Assembly (NCBI GenBank): GCA_009786275.1 | Contig: WQTL01000439.1 | Coordinates: 1-8,624, forward strand | Direction: 5' to 3' | DNA length: 8,624 bases | DNA from: Bacillota bacterium | Lineage (GTDB): Bacteria > Bacillota > Clostridia > Oscillospirales > Acutalibacteraceae | Shown here: piece by piece, positions 6,300 through 8,624 of the stretch | Layout: every line of letters starts with the position of its first letter | Position numbering within the stretch: position 1 is the first letter of the stretch | Notes under the pieces: model-generated | The model's input: the letters and a program-made list of their open reading frames with translations, nothing else | What the model was told of the DNA's origin: nothing | Database searches by the model: none | Program-made: the position numbers and the translations under genes

Positions 6300-8153
6300 A
6301 TGCCCGAAAACAGACCCAACCCCCCGAAGCGGCGCGGCATGGGCTTCGGCCCCGGCGGCGGCGGGCGCATGATGCCCGTGCAGAAGGCCAAGGACGCCAA
6401 GGCGGCGGCGCGGCGCCTGCTGAAATTTTTGAAACCCTTCCGGGTGACGCTGATACTCTCCCTGCTGATGACGCTCATCGCCACGGCGGCGAGCATCCTG
6501 GGGCCAAGGCAGTTCGGCAGCGCCACCACGATTCTGGCCACGGGGCTGCAGGGCGGCGCTGGCGGCATCGATTTCGCCGCCGTGAAGGCGCGCATCCTCA
6601 CCCTGATGGCGATTTACAGCGTGAACTACGTGTTCTCGTGGCTCAGCGGGTTCTGGCTGGCGAAGGTGGCCACCCAGGCCGGCTACGAGCTGCGCAACAC
6701 GATCCTGAAAAAGATCAACCGCATGCCCATCGCCTACTTCAACTCCAGCAGCCACGGCGACGTGCTCTCGCGCATCACCAACGACGTGGACACCCTGGGG
6801 CACAGCCTGAACCAGGGCATCTCGCAGATGTTCAGCTCCGGGGCGATGATCGTGGGGCTGCTGGTCATGATGTTCACCTCCAGCTGGCAGCTGGCCCTTG
6901 CCGCCATCGGCGTGCTGCCCGTGATGGTCGCCGGCAGCATGCTGATCATCCGCAAATCGCAGAAGTACTTCAAGAACCAGCAGAAATTCCTCGGCGCGGT
7001 GAACGGCCACGTGGAGGAGGTCTACGCGGGGCACATGGTGGTCAAGGCCTTCGGCGGCGAGGAGAAGGTCATCGCGCAGTTCGACGAGCACAACGGGAAG
7101 CTTTACCGCGCCAACTGGCGCGCGCAGTTCCTCTCGGGGCTCATGCACCCCCTGGCGAACTTCTTCGGCAACCTGAACTACGTGGCCATGTGCGTGCTGG
7201 GCGGCTACCTGGTGTCCAAGGGGACCATCGAGATCGGCAAGATCGCCGAGTTCATCCTGTATATCCGCCAGTTCAACCAGCCGATCATGCAGCTGGCGCA
7301 GATCATGAACGTGTTCCAGCAGACCGCCGCCGCCGCCGAGCGCGTGTTCGAGTTCCTTGACGAACCGGAGGAGGCGCTGCCGCCCGTCCACGAATCCCTC
7401 CCGCCCGTAAAGGGCAACATCACCTTCGACCACGTGCGCTTCGGCTACGAGGACAGCGACGAGATCGTCATCAAGGATTTCAGCGCTGAGATCAGGGCCG
7501 GGCAGAAGGTCGCCATCGTGGGCCCCACCGGCGCGGGCAAGACCACCCTGGTCAAGCTCCTCATGCGCTTCCACGACCTCAATGGCGGCGCGATCTATAT
7601 CGACGGCCACGATACCTCGCGGTACCCCCGCCACGAGGTGCGCCGCGCCATGGGCATGGTGTTGCAGGACACCTGGCTGACCAACGCCAGCATCGCCGAC
7701 AACATCCGCTACGGCAGGCTGGAGGCCGGCGACGAGGAGGTCAAGGCCGCCGCGAAGGCCGCCCAGGCGCACCACTTCATCCGCGCGCTGCCCGACGGCT
7801 ACGGCATGGTCATCAACGAGGAAGCGAATAATATTTCGCAGGGGCAAAAGCAGCTGCTGACGATTGCCCGCGCCGTTTTGGCCGATAACCGCATCCTGAT
7901 CCTCGACGAAGCCACAAGCTCCGTGGATACCCGCACGGAAATCCTCATCCAGAAGGCCATGGACCGCCTTATGGAGGGCCGCACCAGCTTCGTCATCGCC
8001 CACCGCCTGAGCACCGTGCGCAACGCGGACATGATCCTCTGCGTGGACTACGGCGACATCGTGGAGCAGGGCACGCACGAGGAGCTGCTGGCAAAGGGCG
8101 GGTTCTACGCGAAGATATACAACAGCCAGTTCGAGCGGGCGGAGGCGGCGTGA
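6300..8153 (+). CDS. ABC exporter half-transporter, catalytic-site subunit (BmrD/TM288-like)
   Basis: A 617-residue half-transporter with an unusual Gly/Pro/Arg-rich N-terminus (MPENRPNPPKRRGMGFGPGG) before the first membrane helix, six membrane segments to about residue 340, and a nucleotide-binding domain with Walker A GPTGAGKT (408-415), Q-loop Gln456, signature NISQGQ (511-516), Walker B ILILDE (Asp536, catalytic Glu537) and VIAHR with His568. The Walker B and H-loop are canonical, but the signature has SQGQ in place of SGGQ. That is the exact complement of the preceding subunit, giving one competent and one degenerate ATP site in the dimer, as known for TM287/288 and BmrCD. AAGGAGG (6283-6289) lies 10 nt before the ATG and only two bases separate the genes, so they are co-transcribed and produced together. 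Located in the cytoplasmic membrane; substrate unknown. Confidence 0.94.
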   Translation: MPENRPNPPKRRGMGFGPGGGGRMMPVQKAKDAKAAARRLLKFLKPFRVTLILSLLMTLIATAASILGPRQFGSATTILATGLQGGAGGIDFAAVKARILTLMAIYSVNYVFSWLSGFWLAKVATQAGYELRNTILKKINRMPIAYFNSSSHGDVLSRITNDVDTLGHSLNQGISQMFSSGAMIVGLLVMMFTSSWQLALAAIGVLPVMVAGSMLIIRKSQKYFKNQQKFLGAVNGHVEEVYAGHMVVKAFGGEEKVIAQFDEHNGKLYRANWRAQFLSGLMHPLANFFGNLNYVAMCVLGGYLVSKGTIEIGKIAEFILYIRQFNQPIMQLAQIMNVFQQTAAAAERVFEFLDEPEEALPPVHESLPPVKGNITFDHVRFGYEDSDEIVIKDFSAEIRAGQKVAIVGPTGAGKTTLVKLLMRFHDLNGGAIYIDGHDTSRYPRHEVRRAMGMVLQDTWLTNASIADNIRYGRLEAGDEEVKAAAKAAQAHHFIRALPDGYGMVINEEANNISQGQKQLLTIARAVLADNRILILDEATSSVDTRTEILIQKAMDRLMEGRTSFVIAHRLSTVRNADMILCVDYGDIVEQGTHEELLAKGGFYAKIYNSQFERAEAA

Positions 8154-8170
8154 GGCGGGGCGCTTTTATC

Positions 8171-8245
8171 GTAGAGACGCACGGCAGCGCGTCTCCACCA
8201 ACGTAGGTACGTTCTATGCGGAGACGCACTGCCGTGCGTCTCTAC
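8171..8245. repeat. Nested palindromic intergenic repeat
   Basis: Two 26-bp arms, 8171-8196 and 8220-8245, are inverted copies matching at 25 of 26 positions, separated by 23 bp. Each arm is itself hairpin-forming, with GAGACGC and GCGTCTC at its ends, so the element can fold as one long stem or as two small hairpins. No T run follows the right arm, so it is not a classical intrinsic terminator, though it could stabilise the 3' end of the transporter mRNA or attenuate transcription. The GTAGAGACG...CGTCTCTAC ends resemble palindromic intergenic repeats that I recall from several phyla; that recall is unverified. Confidence 0.85.
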
Positions 8246-8261
8246 ACGAAGGAGCCCATAT

Positions 8262-8624
8262 TTGAATCCCTGGAAAGACCTGCTCAGCAAAATCTTCCCC
8301 GACGCGGACGTGACCGCCGCGCCGGAGGAGGTTTTTCTGCCGCCCGATTCCTCTGGCCTGAGCCCTGAACAGCGCATCCACGCCATGCGCAAGATTCGGG
8401 GCAGCGGCGGGTTCGCGCGGCTCTACGGGGCCAAGGACGTGGAGCAGTTCGCCCGGCAGGCGGCGTATATGCGGGACTTCACGGACGACTACCCGAAGGA
8501 GATCCCCTTCGCGGACGGCATGCCCACCTACGCCGACATGAGCCTGGCCCAGCTGCGCTGCTACTTTTCATGGCGGACGCAGGCCCTGGCGGGCGCGTGG
8601 GGCAACACGCCCCTTTCGTACGTG
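8262..8624 (+). CDS. TerB_N-domain protein, N-terminal fragment
   Basis: The frame is open to the window edge, giving the first 121 residues. Residues about 69-121 match the TerB N-terminal domain pattern (TerB_N): YMRDFTDDYP, then PTYADMSLAQLRCYFSWRT and a following PLSYV, where the family usually continues into a helical segment. Such proteins are often several hundred residues long with a TerB or TerB_C part further on; their biochemical role is poorly known, and the link to tellurite resistance is by domain name only. The start is TTG at 8262, supported by AAGGAG (8249-8254) seven nt upstream; the next in-frame ATG (8385) would cut into the protein and has no such site. The first 60 residues are not recognised. 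It lies 108 bp after the transporter, with the palindrome between them and no visible promoter, so read-through expression is plausible. Confidence 0.75.
   Translation, partial: MNPWKDLLSKIFPDADVTAAPEEVFLPPDSSGLSPEQRIHAMRKIRGSGGFARLYGAKDVEQFARQAAYMRDFTDDYPKEIPFADGMPTYADMSLAQLRCYFSWRTQALAGAWGNTPLSYV

Noticed and set aside
6252..8078. Very long minus-strand frame (608 codons) opposite the second ABC gene
   Set aside because: Composition (His, Val, Asp, Gly, Ala) is typical of a mirror frame; no domain recognised, and the + strand product is certain.
8154..8261. Intrinsic terminator after the ABC operon
   Set aside because: The palindrome is strong but is followed by TCTCTACACGAAGG with no T run, and a Shine-Dalgarno site follows at once.
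8262..8624. Tellurite-resistance or defence island call from the TerB_N domain
   Set aside because: Only a partial TerB_N protein is visible and no other ter or defence gene is in the window; the neighbours are an exporter and housekeeping genes.

Overview
The window is GC-rich, gene-dense bacterial DNA with almost all genes on the + strand. Strong Shine-Dalgarno (SD) sites, frequent stop/start overlaps, a consensus sigma-A promoter, a BmrCD/TM287-288-like transporter pair and an HD-domain CCA-adding enzyme point to a high-GC member of the Bacillota, probably Clostridia. That placement is inference; no rRNA or other taxonomic marker is present.

Left half (1-4431): a tightly packed + strand operon. 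It holds the 3' end of an unidentified gene, a PhzF-family isomerase-like protein, a calcineurin-like metallophosphoesterase, a tRNA-dihydrouridine synthase (dus) and a CCA tRNA nucleotidyltransferase (cca). Two junctions are 4-nt ATGA overlaps and dus/cca overlap by 7 nt. The last two genes both act on tRNA (D-loop/variable-region modification and 3'-end CCA synthesis or repair); the roles of the first genes are not evident.

Middle (4432-4572): an AT-rich intergenic island with a perfect TTGACA-N17-TATAAT promoter carrying an extended -10. Arrays of 7-bp repeats in opposite orientation flank it. It drives the right half.

Right half (4573-8624): two half-size ABC exporters form an asymmetric heterodimer. 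The degenerate Walker B and H-loop of the first subunit complement the degenerate signature motif of the second. A 75-bp nested palindrome follows, then the start of a TerB_N-domain protein that runs off the window.

The most unusual theme is short repeats at gene borders. Three sequence families of heptanucleotide tandem repeats sit at four gene boundaries, and three of the four arrays run into coding sequence. One appears to encode the N-terminus of Dus and removes any normal start codon from the expected place; one supplies the last residues of Cca; one lies in the C-terminus of the upstream gene. I see no CRISPR array, tRNA, rRNA, transposase or phage gene.
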